A DNA stretch of 64,000 nucleotides from Nephrotoma appendiculata. Lineage: Eukaryota > Arthropoda > Insecta > Diptera > Tipulidae. The stretch covers positions 117,970,259 to 118,034,258 of the forward strand of contig OX371224.1 of the NCBI GenBank assembly GCA_947310385.1, in the 5' to 3' direction. The notes under the pieces were generated by a model. It saw nothing but the letters and a program-made list of their open reading frames with translations, was not told the origin of the DNA and ran no database searches. How positions within the stretch are numbered: the stretch's first letter is position 1; the number at the start of each line of letters is the position of its first letter. A program made the position numbers and the translations under genes. Shown piece after piece: positions 25,290 through 37,085 of the stretch.

Positions 25290-26202
25290 ATTAAATTGAA
25301 ATAAAATCGATTAAAATAAAATTGAAAATATGTAACAAATACCTTGATACAATAGTAAAAATGCGCTTAACTAATTTCATACTAACCATATCTAGACCAG
25401 TGGATTGCGATTTAACTTCCCAAATAGCAGAATGCAAATCAACAGTAGATATATTTGTAAACGAAAAAGAATTAAAGGGTTCGACGGACACTAAATCAAT
25501 AATGGAAATATCATGAGTGTGACTAGAGTTAATTAGAAAAAAGTTAAAATCATTAGCTTTGAAATCTACAGAAGTAGACCCTTTGCAACTACCAAGGCCC
25601 AAGTTGCGTAGGTTGCGCCAAAATATCTTAGAGGGAAGTGAGGGACCCAACTTATCCTTGAAACAATTTTGCTTAGCGATACGAATTAAACCTACCACTC
25701 TATTTCGAGATTGCTTGTAAGCTAGATAAGACAAAGAATTAGGGCTAATTTGCCAAAGAGGATATTTGAAAAAACGAACAGAAATAGCACTCAAAATCTC
25801 TTGTGTCATCCAAAGGGGGGATCTAGGTCTATAATAAACAGTAGTGAGAGGAACGCAGTTATTAAATACATAATTAATAGAGAAATTAAAATAGTCAATT
25901 TGATCGGTAGAAGTACAAAGAGAAAAAATATTGTCCCAACAAATAGAGCGACAAGTTGAAAGGTGAGATTCATCAATTTTAGAAAAATTCCTAAAGCTGA
26001 AACTTTTAGGTCTAGGTCGAGAGTAATAATTTACAGAAAGAAACAAGAAGATCACGATGAGAGCTAATACCAAGAGACAATTGATTGAAAAAACAAAAGG
26101 AATTATCAGCAGTAGCAACAACGTGATGAATGAGCGAATAAGAACCACTTGTGGTAGCGTAAGTGAACGCTTCAGTATTATAAACCGAAAGGTCAATGCT
26201 AC
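25290..26202 (-). pseudogene. CR1/jockey-like LINE, downstream part (end of EN to start of RT)
   Basis: The minus strand continues the LINE ORF2 interrupted by piggyBac. From 26202 downward it reads SSIDLSVYNTEAFTY and SGSYSFIHHVV, the end of the endonuclease, which contains the S..D/HH region before SSHRDLLVSF. A frameshift near 26035 moves into NYYSRPRPKSF, then a spacer with PRSPLWMTQEI and the RT approach (SRYLLHIFNFIL). The fragment stops near 25290 before the RT catalytic motifs, so this LINE lacks its 3' half. The satellite begins only 160 bp beyond. Confidence 0.8.
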
Positions 26203-26206
26203 TTAA
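26203..26206. repeat. TTAA target duplication, left (piggyBac)
   Basis: TTAA directly before cctttatgt. The matching TTAA is at 28361-28364. Confidence 0.92.
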
Positions 26207-28360
26207 CCTTTATGTACATGACAAGGTACAATTGTACCTTTTTCATTTTCAATCAAATTTTTTTTTTATTTTCGTGTTGAGCTGTATGCTTGATAATTTT
26301 ATTTAGCCTCTGTTGACATTTTTTAAGTCGGGTTTAATTATTATCAACTAAAGTGTAGAACAAAATTATTTAGTTAATCCGAAAAATAAATCTATACCCC
26401 TTAAACGGGTGACAAAGGTACGTTTGTACCTATCTATATTTACTGTGAAAACTCCTTTAGCGAAGCCAATAAAATGGGAAATAAAATAAAAAAAACACCT
26501 ATTTATGATCAAACAATTATTAATTTCAATTTAAAGTATACACTGATTGCATTTTGTAATTGTCTCTGCGTGTTAGCTACAAATTGGGCGTTTGCAAATC
26601 GAGCAGCATTTTCGAGTTTTTCGTTGAAATGATGAAGTTGACCGACAAATATAAACGCTTCCTACATGCGAACTTACAGTTTTAGTCGCAGACACAGATG
26701 GTTGGGTAAAAAGGATTACAGAATGGCCTAACATCGACTCTATTCCTGATTTAGTGGAAAAATGAACTAAAATTTTTGGATTTTTCGCTCGATCTTCCAT
26801 AGCCAGCATGGCCAATTGTTTGCTGTAGAGTATGTATGCAGCGAGAGCGGCGACATCCACTATATTGTAGAACATAACCTGAGCGTCTTGCGTTTTGTCG
26901 CATAATGCGTCACCATCTTATCCATGGTATCAACCCCTTTTTTGATGGCATTGTAGTACAAAATCATTTCTGGTTTATTTTTTGGACCATTCGTTATATT
27001 TGTAGTGTGCATCGTCGACAAAAAGGTTACAATGCGATTTCTTTTCGGGACATATGAGCAAATGCTTACTTTCCCATCGTCGCTAAACCCAAACCGGGAT
27101 GAACATTCTTCTTTACTTGCACATTTCTTGAACTCCTTTGGGATGCAAGTTTTGTTTTGTTTTAGAGTGCCTACCATTGTCAAGTTCCACGATAGCAATA
27201 AACGCGCTAACGATAGTGCGGAAAAGAAATTGTCCATGGTGATATTCCGGCAAGAGCCTTTAAATTTGTGGCATAAATCGCGTACAACTCGCTGTCCTTG
27301 ATCTTTTTCTAGTGCACCAGGTCCTTTTTCCATGTACAATTGACCGATGATGGGATATGAGTTCTTTGCGTCACAAACCCAAAATAGTTTTAACCCAGAT
27401 TTGGCCGGTTTGGATGGTATATATATATATTGTGTGAACCGTGTCCTGCCTCGATAGGGATATAGATGTTCATCTACGGTCACACAATCCGAAACTATGT
27501 AATGTGATGACAAATTAGCATTTTAAAGCAGCCAGATATCGCTGATAGCAGCTGATTTATATCTGAATCCAAGCGTTGAGGATGAGTGACATCGTCATCA
27601 AACCGAATAAATCGGCATATAAGACGAAATCGGTTGATAGACATGGTTGCTCTATAAATTTGATATGAATCCACACGCCATAAAACAGTGTGGTGCCCCG
27701 AAATGGAATGATGTACACCCATTGTAATAATCACTCTTCAAATATTTTCAGAGCTTTCCGATTTTCTTCACGTACAATAATGTCCGCCATCACTTCCAAA
27801 AATACACATTTAAATGTATCTGCAACAGACAAATATTTTGTTGAAGCGAGGGTTATGAAGGAAAATGTTCTGTTTTTGTGTCCGAGTTACAGCCGGTGGA
27901 ATTTGCGTCCACGCCGTACCATTTTTAGCAATTAAACCGGGAATTGAAGATACGCTTCACCAGAATTTTTTTATTCAGTATCATTATCTTCATTTTGCTT
28001 GTATTCATCCGGAACATCATTATGTAGCTCTATTTCAATATCAGGTGCATTGTAAGCATCTTCAACGTCCGATAATTCATCAACACCCTGATCACTTGAA
28101 TGACGTGGGGGCACCCATTCGTCTGCTGAGCCGTTATCTTCAAGATCCATTTCACCACCAGTGCTTGCAATTAGCGAGCTAAATAAGCTTGTTGTTGATC
28201 ATAATTTTCTATTTCATCGAACGTTTCTATTTCATCGAAATAACATTCCGCAAACGCAAAAAATCACGAAAATAGTGCATTTCCCATACAAAACGTATGA
28301 AGGTACAAATGTACCTTAGCCACTCAGGATATGATGCAAAATTTGTCAATCACATAAAGG
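26207..28360 (-). mobile_element. piggyBac element nested in a LINE, inactive
   Basis: 2154 bp with terminal inverted repeats cctttatgt/acataaagg and TTAA duplications on both sides. Removing it and one TTAA restores an open LINE reading frame across the junction, direct proof of insertion order. Near the ends are palindromic motifs of the form ggtaca..tgtacc at 26224-26237 (perfect ggtacaattgtacc), about 26407-26423, and 28302-28319; these are candidate transposase binding sites. The transposase gene lies on the minus strand and is broken. Confidence 0.93.
26573..28150 (-). pseudogene. piggyBac transposase, broken
   Basis: A DDE/DDD-type transposase for TTAA cut-and-paste. The start at 28150 (MDLEDNGSADEW) opens an acidic N-terminus, normal for the family, which ends at a stop near 27971. 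Further down, decayed frames give FGFDDDV-like sequence (FIRFDDDVTHPQRLDSD). The largest open piece (26860-27513) contains VTVDEHLYPYRGR (first Asp), NITMDNFFSALSLARLLL (second Asp), and KKGVDTMDKM (third Asp region). The C-terminal piece (26573-26875) holds MFYNIVDVAALAAYIL and a Cys-rich tail CSICKRPIC. Stops at about 27971, 27925 and 27735 and at least two frameshifts make it non-functional, though the three acidic motifs survive. Confidence 0.92.
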
Positions 28361-28364
28361 TTAA
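28361..28364. repeat. TTAA target duplication, right (piggyBac)
   Basis: TTAA immediately after acataaagg, matching 26203-26206. Confidence 0.92.
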
Positions 28365-28869
28365 GATATTTAAATAGCTACGAGAAAATAAAGTCTCTTG
28401 AGAAATATCAAACTTAAAATCACCCGAAATGAAAACCTCATCATACCGACAGGAAAAATAACTAAAAAGACACTCAATGTCTAAATGGGATTTTTTAAAT
28501 CGAGCATAATACCTCTTGTTAGTTTTAGGAAGATTATAAACCACACCTAAAAGAAATTTTCGCTTATTCACGAAGACATTTAAAAAAATAAACTCAAAGT
28601 CAGAAACGAGCCTTTGAGAAATTGAGGGGCGTACCGCCACTACACTGCATTTAATATGCTCGTTGACATATGTATATGCATACCCCACCAAAATTTCCCG
28701 GTGGATTAACCCTATCCCGCCTGAACAAATTATAGCCACTAATGGCCAACGCAGAATTGGAAATATTAGATGACAAAAATGTTTCCGATAAACAAATAAC
28801 ATCAATTGGGACCCCATTAAAAGTATGACGAAGTCCGTCAATATTCAAAACTAGAATCTGAACATTCAA
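28365..28869 (-). pseudogene. CR1/jockey-like LINE, upstream part (endonuclease)
   Basis: The 5' portion of the same LINE ORF2. On the minus strand it reads QILVLNIDGLRHTF, then VICLSETFLSS (the catalytic Glu motif), GYNLFRRDR and GGVCIYI. A frameshift near 28660-28690 then leads to SDFEFIFLNV, LGVVYNLPKT and EVFISGDFKFDI (GDF, with Lys where Asn is usual). It runs into the piggyBac TTAA. Sequence upstream (28870-29200) may be the LINE 5' region but shows no clear ORF1. Confidence 0.82.
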
Positions 28870-29222
28870 ACTAACTATACATTAAACATTCTGGACCTAG
28901 TCTGAAGCATAGATTTTAATACAATCGAGGGCAAAGAAATAGTCTCGGTGGGCCTCGCGAGTCGTGGTGCACTTCAACAACAATAGTTACATGCAAAAAA
29001 TTTCAAATAAATAAATACTATCTTCTTCAAAGGTAGATAAACCAAGGTCGCACGACTCCAAGTGTTAAAATCTAAAAAAACAAATAAAGAGAAGCCAAAT
29101 AATAAAGGTAACAGAAAACTATGTAAAAGGAGCGATACTTATCAACTGAACAAATCTTAAAAGTTAAAATCCAGTGGTGAAAGCCGCAAAATCAAAATTA
29201 ATCCAAAATTAATCGGAAACGA

Positions 29223-29645
29223 ACTTCCGCTTACAATCCTCAGGAAAACGGAATTATTGAAAAATGGCATCGTACTTTTAAGACTGCGATAATGTGTCAC
29301 GATCGACACGAGTGGACAAAGGTTTGACCAACTGTATCACTTGGTTTGAGAATAGCGTATTCCTGAATACGATACGAAAACGAATGTACAAGATTCATAT
29401 TTAATTTCAAATAAGAATCGTACGAATCTAATTCAATTCAAATATGAATTTTTTATTTTCGTTTTCGTATCGTATTCAGGAATAGAGCTGCAGGTGTCCA
29501 TTCAGTCCCCCTATGTAGGACCTTTTTAGGTATTAGGTCGTAACGAAAAATTTTTAAAGTCAGAATTAGAGAAAAAGAAGTCAACGTCTCGAAAGATAAA
29601 TTGAAGTCTTGTTTTCAGGAGACAACTGAAGTGGTTAAAGACGGA
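29223..29645 (+). pseudogene. Ty3/gypsy integrase C-terminal remnant
   Basis: Integrase inserts retrotransposon DNA. The first piece (29223-29357) reads TSAYNPQENGIIEKWHRTFK, with the catalytic Glu block of the gypsy integrase core, then EWTKV, a stop (TGA) and PTVSLGLRIA. The second piece (about 29500-29600) reads SPYVGPF, a stop, VLGRNEKF, matching the GPY/F module and its following strand. The two are separated by a foldback insertion at 29358-29484. Two or more stops. No LTR is confirmed downstream, although 29700-29900 could hold one. Confidence 0.85.
29358..29484. mobile_element. 127-bp foldback inside gypsy integrase
   Basis: Arms of 27 bp (29358-29384 and 29458-29484) are exact reverse complements: one begins tattcctgaatacgatacg and the other ends cgtatcgtattcaggaata. 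The interior continues as an imperfect stem (attcatattt... / ...aaatatgaat) centred on cgtacg near 29418. It interrupts the gypsy coding region between two homologous pieces, so it is either a tiny inverted-repeat element or a palindromic rearrangement. No clear target duplication. Confidence 0.85.
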
Positions 29646-31005
29646 TTAAGCACGAATATCTCATAATCAATTTTGTCGAATTCAACGCAGTACCATTAAT
29701 GCCAGTGCAAGGAGTTTCGAGTTCAAAGAAGGGCTCAACTTTTAATCCTGAATAATTCCGAGAAATACCCGGACTGGCAGAGCTGTAATATTACCCACGT
29801 GTTATCGTTAACTTGTTTCGTTCGTTCGCTCACTGGGGAGGGAGTACTGTGGTGTCGCCTTATATGGTATGTAGGTTTTGTTTGCACCGGTCGGTTTATA
29901 GGGGTAGAGTAAGAAAAAGACATAATTGATTGTAAATTTCACCACTAGTTGTGTTGCCTCTTGAAAATAAATAAAATAAAAATTTCATTTTTTCTAAAAA
30001 AATAAATTTCATTTTTGTGTGTAAAAATAAAAGTAAACAAATAAAAATATAAAAACAAAAATATAAATTGGAAGGGGATTTTATTATACCATAATAGGTA
30101 ATCCTCACACATCCATACACGGTTAAAAATGAAAGAATAAAAATTAGTTTTAGCCCAAGGATAAAACTATTTTGAATACATTTTATTCAATTTGGAACAT
30201 AAAATACATTGTTTTCGTAAACCTAAATATTATTCTTGCTTATTAAATGTTTTTTATTCTTATTTTGTTTATTGTTTATCCATTTTTTAAAACAAATTTT
30301 ATTCTTTCGTGTTATTCGTTACATAAATAAAAATTTGTCCTTTTAATGACAATGTTTATCTATATTTAAACCAAAAATATTTTAAATGTTAGCAGAATTA
30401 ATAGATTTTAACTAAATGGTTCATTTTATTCGAAATTGAATAAAAATTAAAGAAATAATTTAAGCTTAAAAGTATAAATAATCAATTTATCTCCCATTTT
30501 TAGTAAATAAAGAATGATATGCTAATTTTAATCTAACTCTAACATTCTAAGGGCATTCCAACTAAGTTGCATCTCGTAATCGTTCGTATAAATAAAAATA
30601 CATATATCAATTTATCGGAACTGAATCGAGATAAATTGTGCCTTTATTCTGTCCAGTTCATATAATGCTTGCTCTCAACTACAATTCTTTTCCGTATCTC
30701 AACAAAAATATTTAATATTAATTTTTTTCATCCATAAACTTTCTAGAGATCGTTACGGTAATATCAAAAACTTAGCGGATAATTTTCGAAATTAGACGCC
30801 TCGAGTAGAACAAATGGAAATGTAAATACAGGTTGATATTTTACGAGTATAACACGTATGCTGTAACTCTTGACGTCCAATTTAAACCTAACCCATTTCA
30901 AGTTAAATTTTTTTCAAGTTGAAGTAACAAAACGGCTATGAGAATACAATTATGAGTTGAGAACATAATATCGTAAACTACAACATATAACAGGTTCAGC
31001 CGGAA
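29646..31005. other. AT-rich non-coding stretch
   Basis: No gene recognised. The part 29700-29900 may include decayed gypsy 3' sequence. Beyond 29930 it is poly-A/T-rich. Confidence 0.5.
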
Positions 31006-31009
31006 TAGG

Positions 31010-31880
31010 TAAAAAGGGCCGAATATCGAAGGGCCGAATGTCGAAGGGCCGATTGTCGAAGGGCCGAATGTCGAAGGGCCGAATGTGTCGAAGGGCCGAA
31101 TGTGTCGATGGGCCCAATGTCGAATCGGCGAATGTCGAAGGGCCGAATGGGTCGAAGGGCCGAATGTGTCGAAGGGCCGAATGGGTCGAAGGGCCGAATT
31201 TTTTGTGTTTTTAGAAATATAGTTTTTTAAATTTGTTCTTTTATAACAAAATAAAACATTTTAAGAATATTTTTATATTTTTTTATTTTTCATATTTTTT
31301 TTATAGAATATTTTGTAAATTTTTTTTTATTAAACATAAATGAATTTCTTATGAATTTCTGTATTTTAATATTTTTTATCTTTGAATATTTATGAAATTC
31401 CACGTATCCGGTCAGCGATACATTTTGGTGAAGGAAAATTTTGTCATTAGCCACCAGAGACATTCGGCCCTATTTGTCAGCCTTCTGATAATAGGTATAT
31501 GGTACAAAAAATTAAAAAAATATTAAACTAAATAATTAAATTAACTAAAAAAAATTAAAAAAATATATTTCTAAAAACAAAAACAAAAAAAAAAAAAAAA
31601 AATCGGCCCTTCGACCCATTCGGTCCTTCGATACATTCGGCCCTTCGACCCATTCGGCCCTTCGACATTCGGCTCTTCGATATTCGGCCCTTTGACCCAT
31701 TCGGCCCTTCGACACATTCAGCTCTTCGACATTCGGCCCTTCGACATTCGGCCCTGCGACACATTCGGTCCTTCGACACATTCGGCCCTTCGACATTCGG
31801 CTCTTCGACATTCGGCCCTTCGACACATTCGGCCCTTTGAAATTCGGCCCTTCGACATTCGGCCCTTTGATATCATACCG
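31010..31880. mobile_element. Foldback element with minisatellite arms
   Basis: The left arm (31014-31200) is a tandem array of tcgaagggccgaatg(tg), 15-17 bp per unit. The right arm (31603-31872) is the same array inverted, (t)cattcggcccttcgac. The inner edges are also homologous in inverted orientation: gggccgaatttttt...gtgtttttagaaatata on the left matches the reverse complement of tatatttctaaaaacaaaaac...atcggccc on the right. The centre (about 31290-31500) is AT-rich and has no gene. This is the architecture of Foldback-type elements. Open frames over the arms (e.g. repeated SKGRM or RPFDI) are by-products of the repeat. Confidence 0.85.
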
Positions 31881-33798
31881 TTCAGCCTGCTTTCAACAAC
31901 TTACTGTCTCCGCACAAACTGATATCATTCTGATGTGATTTTGTAGATATAGCGCCGTTTTGTATAGATAAAACATTTTCCCCATATATCGTATACAACT
32001 TTAAGAAATTATCAACCAAACTCAAAAACTAAAGATATGTAACGAGTGTTTAGGAGAAATAGACAATTTTAGAACGGTTCGTGAGTGTATATTCATTGTT
32101 AGGATGGTTAATCTTAGCACTGAGTGGCAGTATAACACCTTTTGCAGAAATAATACCTTTAAAACAAAATACAAATTTCGGGCACGTGAGGGAGACATTA
32201 AACTTTCAATATTATTTTAGGCCTAACGCAAATGAAGGATAATCACATGGGCAATTAATAGACGTTAATTAGAGTTGCGTTCTTCTCAATCATCTTCTTA
32301 TACAGTTTTTCAATACATTTGTAGAATAATGGTAGGTCAATCAGCGGTTGAAAACTTATGATAAAACGGTTGATAATAACTGATATTCATACTTATTTAA
32401 CTAAAAATTGAAAAGAAAATCTTATTTTGTCATTTTTATTCAGTTTTACATAAAAATGTGAACAAATTGTTTAGCTTTTAAAAACATAAATTAAAATTTT
32501 TTGCAGTACAGAAAACTATAAAATTTAAAATTGTTTGTCTTTATCTTTTCTATTACTTTTGTGGGGTAATAATAGTAATCTTATTGGTAAAAATATTTTG
32601 ATTTAGTTTTAGTAATTTCGGTTTAAAAATTTTGTTATCAGTTGCCGATTGTTTCAAAAAATTCTGCTGTGAACTAAGAGGTAAGTTTTTGTTTCTACAC
32701 AGTTTATGTTGTTTTTGATTATAATTCGCGCTCTTTATTTTTAAACATTTATTCTTAACAAAAATACATTTAGATACATCTATAGCCAGCCCGCACAGGA
32801 ACACGGATGAAAATTGCCTTTTGTTGGAAAATGTACGGGGAAATAAATAATAGAAATATGTATTTGATAATTTTTTCTTATAATTTTTTCTTTTTCTTAT
32901 TTAATTTAGTTAGACAAAGACAAGTTAGATGGAACTACCCATGAGTTATTAATATGGAATGTAATTGGCTTGATATTTCACCTAACATTTAGGAGCATGA
33001 TAGGATTTCCATGAATCCGAAGATTATTATATGCGAGCGGATAGGATATAATCTACCTAATTTTCATAAACATTCATAATTTTAATTTGTAAATTATATA
33101 TATTGCCAATATTTTAAATAAAAAACTATGTTTTATTATCAAAATTTCTAATTTTTTTACTCAAATTTCACTTTTAAAAACGCTCAATTTGATTTTAAAA
33201 AAGAATAAAATGTTTCCCTGAATTGCATAAAATATGGTAATGATAAGTAATTATTTTAATCTTTTAATTAGATAAATATTATTCTTTGTGATTTTTTTTA
33301 TACTCCAAAAAGAGCAAATTGAGTCATTTTCAAAGAGCAAACTGTATTTTATATTTGAGTGCTTTTGGCACTCCAAAGAATAAATTTATCATTGTTCGAT
33401 AGATGAATTTGAATCTTTTGGACAAAAATAACATTTGTTAAAATTATTTGTTAATATAAAAATTAATTGTTTTCCGGTCCTTGTTTAGTAAATTCTGTGG
33501 TATTATAGGCCATGTTTACCTTGACAACAACAACTTTTCTTGTCGAATACAACAAATTTACTACAGTGAAATGTTTAATTACACGTTCTGTCATATTAAT
33601 ACCGCTCCTTGTTATTTCAGCAGAAATTTTATTTGGACGTATATGGAATTAACTGAATCCAATTGTTTTAAGTTTAGACCAAGGTTTTGGACATATGGCC
33701 TTATTACAAACGATATTTGCGAATCTGTCATTTTTAGGTTGCTAAAGTTGCCTTGGTAATACCAGAGACAACCCAAAACAGATACTTGTGTAATAAGA
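31881..33798. other. AT-rich non-coding stretch
   Basis: No gene, hairpin or tandem repeat stood out. A 92-codon plus frame (33481-33759) and a 83-codon minus frame (32553-32804) resemble nothing known. Confidence 0.5.
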
Positions 33799-33970
33799 TG
33801 TAAATAGCCGCATACAATCAAGAATATTCTGTTTTTTTGCGTATACGTATACCCAGTTTAACGAAAAATCACTGATACTACGATGACATTGGAATTATCA
33901 GAAATAGATTTTGTTTTCATTTTTTAGTTCAAATGAAAAATCTAATTTGATTGTCTGTGGTAATACTAAC
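33799..33970. repeat. Dispersed repeat, copy 2 (partner at 13062-13230)
   Basis: Same orientation and order of blocks as copy 1, including tttttgcgtatacgtatac and tttagttcaaatgaaaaatc. Downstream it does not continue into recognisable LINE coding sequence, unlike copy 1. Confidence 0.85.
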
Positions 33971-36325
33971 GCTGTCAATAGTATGTATAATCAGTGTTAT
34001 TAAGTGTGTGTGTGTGGCGGACAAGTAAATTTCAGCTAAACGCAGAATTGAAGCGGGCTTAAATAGATCTATGCCTTCAATTTTTGATCAGCCGACGGAA
34101 CATAAATAACTAGTTGCTGAAGTTGAGTTGAATTTTCTCGTTGGTAGTCTAATTTGATAATCGATTGCACGCGTGTCCTTTCCGTTAGCAATTTCGGCAT
34201 AAAATATTTTGGTTCGCAGATATTTCTCGAGCTTCAATTAACACATTTTATAGTATAACAATATGAAAATCGTTATATGAACAACATTTGTTGCACACAA
34301 ACAAATCTGAATTTGGTATGGGTGGTATTAGGCAAATTTCATCTGCTCAAATTTGTTAATCGTCAGTGTACCATACCAATTAAATTTTGACAAAAATTCT
34401 ACGAAAATATAAATTACATTGTCGGTAAAAGTGTTGTTTGTACTTGTCATTTTAAACTCATATAAATTGATGTGCCCATAGTACAATTTAATATACGATA
34501 GAAAAAAAATCGCGTGCTGCATAAAATTATCCATATACTAAAGTGTATAATAGACGAATATTAATTTGTTTTGTCTAGTCACGATCTTTATGAAAAGATA
34601 ACGCAGAATATTTATTAACGGAAGCATTTGTATGGTTGAATACGAGGCAGATTTTTTAATATACATAAATAATAATTCACAGCATCAATTACGGTTTTAA
34701 AATTCTAAAGGCTACTCAAAAAATGCTAAATCATAATTACACAATTCCACCCGTACGTTCTCTTATCACATGGAATAAAAACAATGCAAAAAAATTTCAT
34801 CCGTATCTATATAATGGAATAAAAAACGTCTTGCAATTTATACATAGTTCTATAATACACAAAACCCGCACACTAGCTACGTGTATAAACTGTAAACTAT
34901 ACGTGTCACATGAAAAGTAATTTATAACATTTTGCTATAAACCGTATAAAATATTATTAATTGAGTATTAAAATATTGGGCGGTAATGGGCTAAAGTTCA
35001 CCGCTCACCATCACACCGTTAATGTACATATTATGTATTTTATATCGGGAACAAGCGCACCTCATACCCCCCAATATAGTATAGCGTGTGTTATATTCCA
35101 TATTTATACCAACTGTATTCGTCCCAGAACTATATTGTGGTTTCAAGGTTTCAAAATACGTCTATGTGTGAGATCAAATTTCTTCTGTTTCGCGTAGAGA
35201 ATTTCTCAAGGCCGAATTTAGGTCACTATAAATTGATTCAAATTTAAAATTTAATATATGTATTGAAATGTAGGTCATTACTTATAATTTTACCAAGTGG
35301 TGTGTATTCAATTAGGCTTCCTGACATGTGCCGCATATTAATTAGATTAGATCAGGAAAAAATTCAAAAGAAATTTTCACCGAAAATTCCAAATCCTTGC
35401 GTCATGATGGTAATTGGATCCGGTACTAGGTATATATATAAATATATATGTAGTAATGTTGTTGTTGTTACTTGAAAATCTATTTTGCCCATTCATAATT
35501 CACTCACGTTTTTATACTACCAGCATATTCTCTTATTGGAGAATTATATTCTTATCGGTATCGAATTTCTTGCCATGCGTCTTTTAAATTTGTTAATATG
35601 TAATATATAACGCAAAGTGACAGAATTTGATATTTAGATACATATTTTGAGTGGTTCATATCTTAATTGCAAACTACATTTTTTTTGTAGTGTAATTAAC
35701 ATTTAAAATTATCACAAACGAAACTATTACGAAAATTTAATATATTTTTTTAATTTCCATTAATGAAGTGTGGATACGAATTTGTTAAATGTATGGCTTT
35801 TAAACAAAAAAATAGTAGAAGTGTTATGTTGCAAGTGACATATTATCTTTTCACATATTGCATTTTCTTAATAGACGATCTCAAGGAGACACATATTTCC
35901 GGAAACGATTTGTATTCTATCGTCTAAAATTTCTAGAGTCAAGGCCATGTGAAGGTGATGATGTTGTTTCGGAGTAGAGAAGTTTAGAATTCAAATTACT
36001 TTTATTTATCGGTTGGCATATTGAGTGGGATTGTGATACGTAAATGTTGACGAATCCAAATCGTGATGCATAATTGTTGACGAAGTCGTGGCAGTGGTTT
36101 GTGCTTTGGACTATCGAGTAACTCGGGGACCCACTATATTCAAATGGAGGTATTCGAATCGACCAGAAATAGAAAGAAGCGATACAATTTTAAATTCCAC
36201 ACTTTCGACCATTGGTGTTCGATGATGTATCGGTTTAGGTTTGAAAGCGAGGCATTTTAAACACCTCTATTTAAATCTAATCCATTGCGCATTTGGCAGA
36301 CGATATTCGTTTGAACCTAAATCAA
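33971..36325. other. AT-rich non-coding stretch
   Basis: No gene recognised. Contains a (tg)n tract near 34005 and short (ta)n tracts near 35430. Confidence 0.5.
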
Positions 36326-37085
36326 CCCTGATCGGAAGAATACATCTCCACGATGCGCTTAATGCCGACGATAACGTGGGAAGAATAACAAATTTAATAA
36401 TGTCAATTATTCACGAGTTGGATGTTACACAATATGGCCTCCCAGACCTATATTCATAACATTCACCTGTTACCCTCAATGGATCGAAATCAAGGAAGAA
36501 CTGCTACCAAGCAAAACACCCGATGACACACATGACAGCACTGCCAGAACTTTTAAACCAAACTTAAAATCTGTAATGGATTTCAACATAAAGCACCGTG
36601 TGAGGCAAAGTTCATTGTTGGTTGTACATATTCTGTTGAATGGCAAAAGTCAGGTTCGCCTCATGAGCATATTTTGGTTTTGTTCGTTCAAAAGATCATA
36701 TCGGGTGAAATCGATTTCATCATCTAAGCCGGAATCCCGGTTGAAGCTGTTGGTCAGAAATTGCATGCAGTGGTAACTAATAATAACCAATATGATCCAT
36801 GGACCATGCGGAGTTTTCAAAAACGGCTCAACTTTTATAATTGATGGTAAGTGTTCCAAGCAATGACGGATACTCATTCTACCGTTCCTGACAATGGGTG
36901 CCATACAATTGTGAAGGTCAAAGGGCAAGAAGTTGAAGAGGACAATCGTTGGATTGCGCCACATTCGCTGATATTGTCAAAGGTTTTTGAGGCGCACATC
37001 AATGAAGAATACAGTAACGCCGTCAAGACGATCAAGTAAATACGCAAATTTGTAAAAAAAGGCAGTGATATTGCTGTGTTCATCT
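36326..37085 (+). pseudogene. Helitron Rep domain remnant
   Basis: The Rep (HUH) endonuclease of Helitrons nicks and transfers single strands. In shifting frames the plus strand gives RIHLHDALNADDNVGRI, QYGLPDLYS, then (frameshift) TFTCYPQW, KSVMDFNIKHRV, a degenerate PHEHI for the HUH motif, and MIHGPCGVF. The 36851-37039 segment reads IVKVKGQEVEEDNRWIAPHS and LILSKVFEAHINEEYSNAVK, followed by a stop and KFVKKGSDIAVF. All these blocks occur in this order in Helitron Rep-helicases. There are four or more frameshifts or stops, and the helicase half is absent. Confidence 0.85.

Noticed and set aside
31010..31200. CRISPR-like repeat array
   Set aside because: No unique spacers between units; the array is a continuous minisatellite in eukaryotic DNA.
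31545..31922. Open frames with repeated SKGRM / RPFDI units over the foldback arm
   Set aside because: Direct product of a 15-bp-phased minisatellite; no start context and frames exist on both strands.
33481..33759. 92-codon plus-strand frame as a gene
   Set aside because: No recognisable domain, with an overlapping minus-strand frame of similar length and no context.
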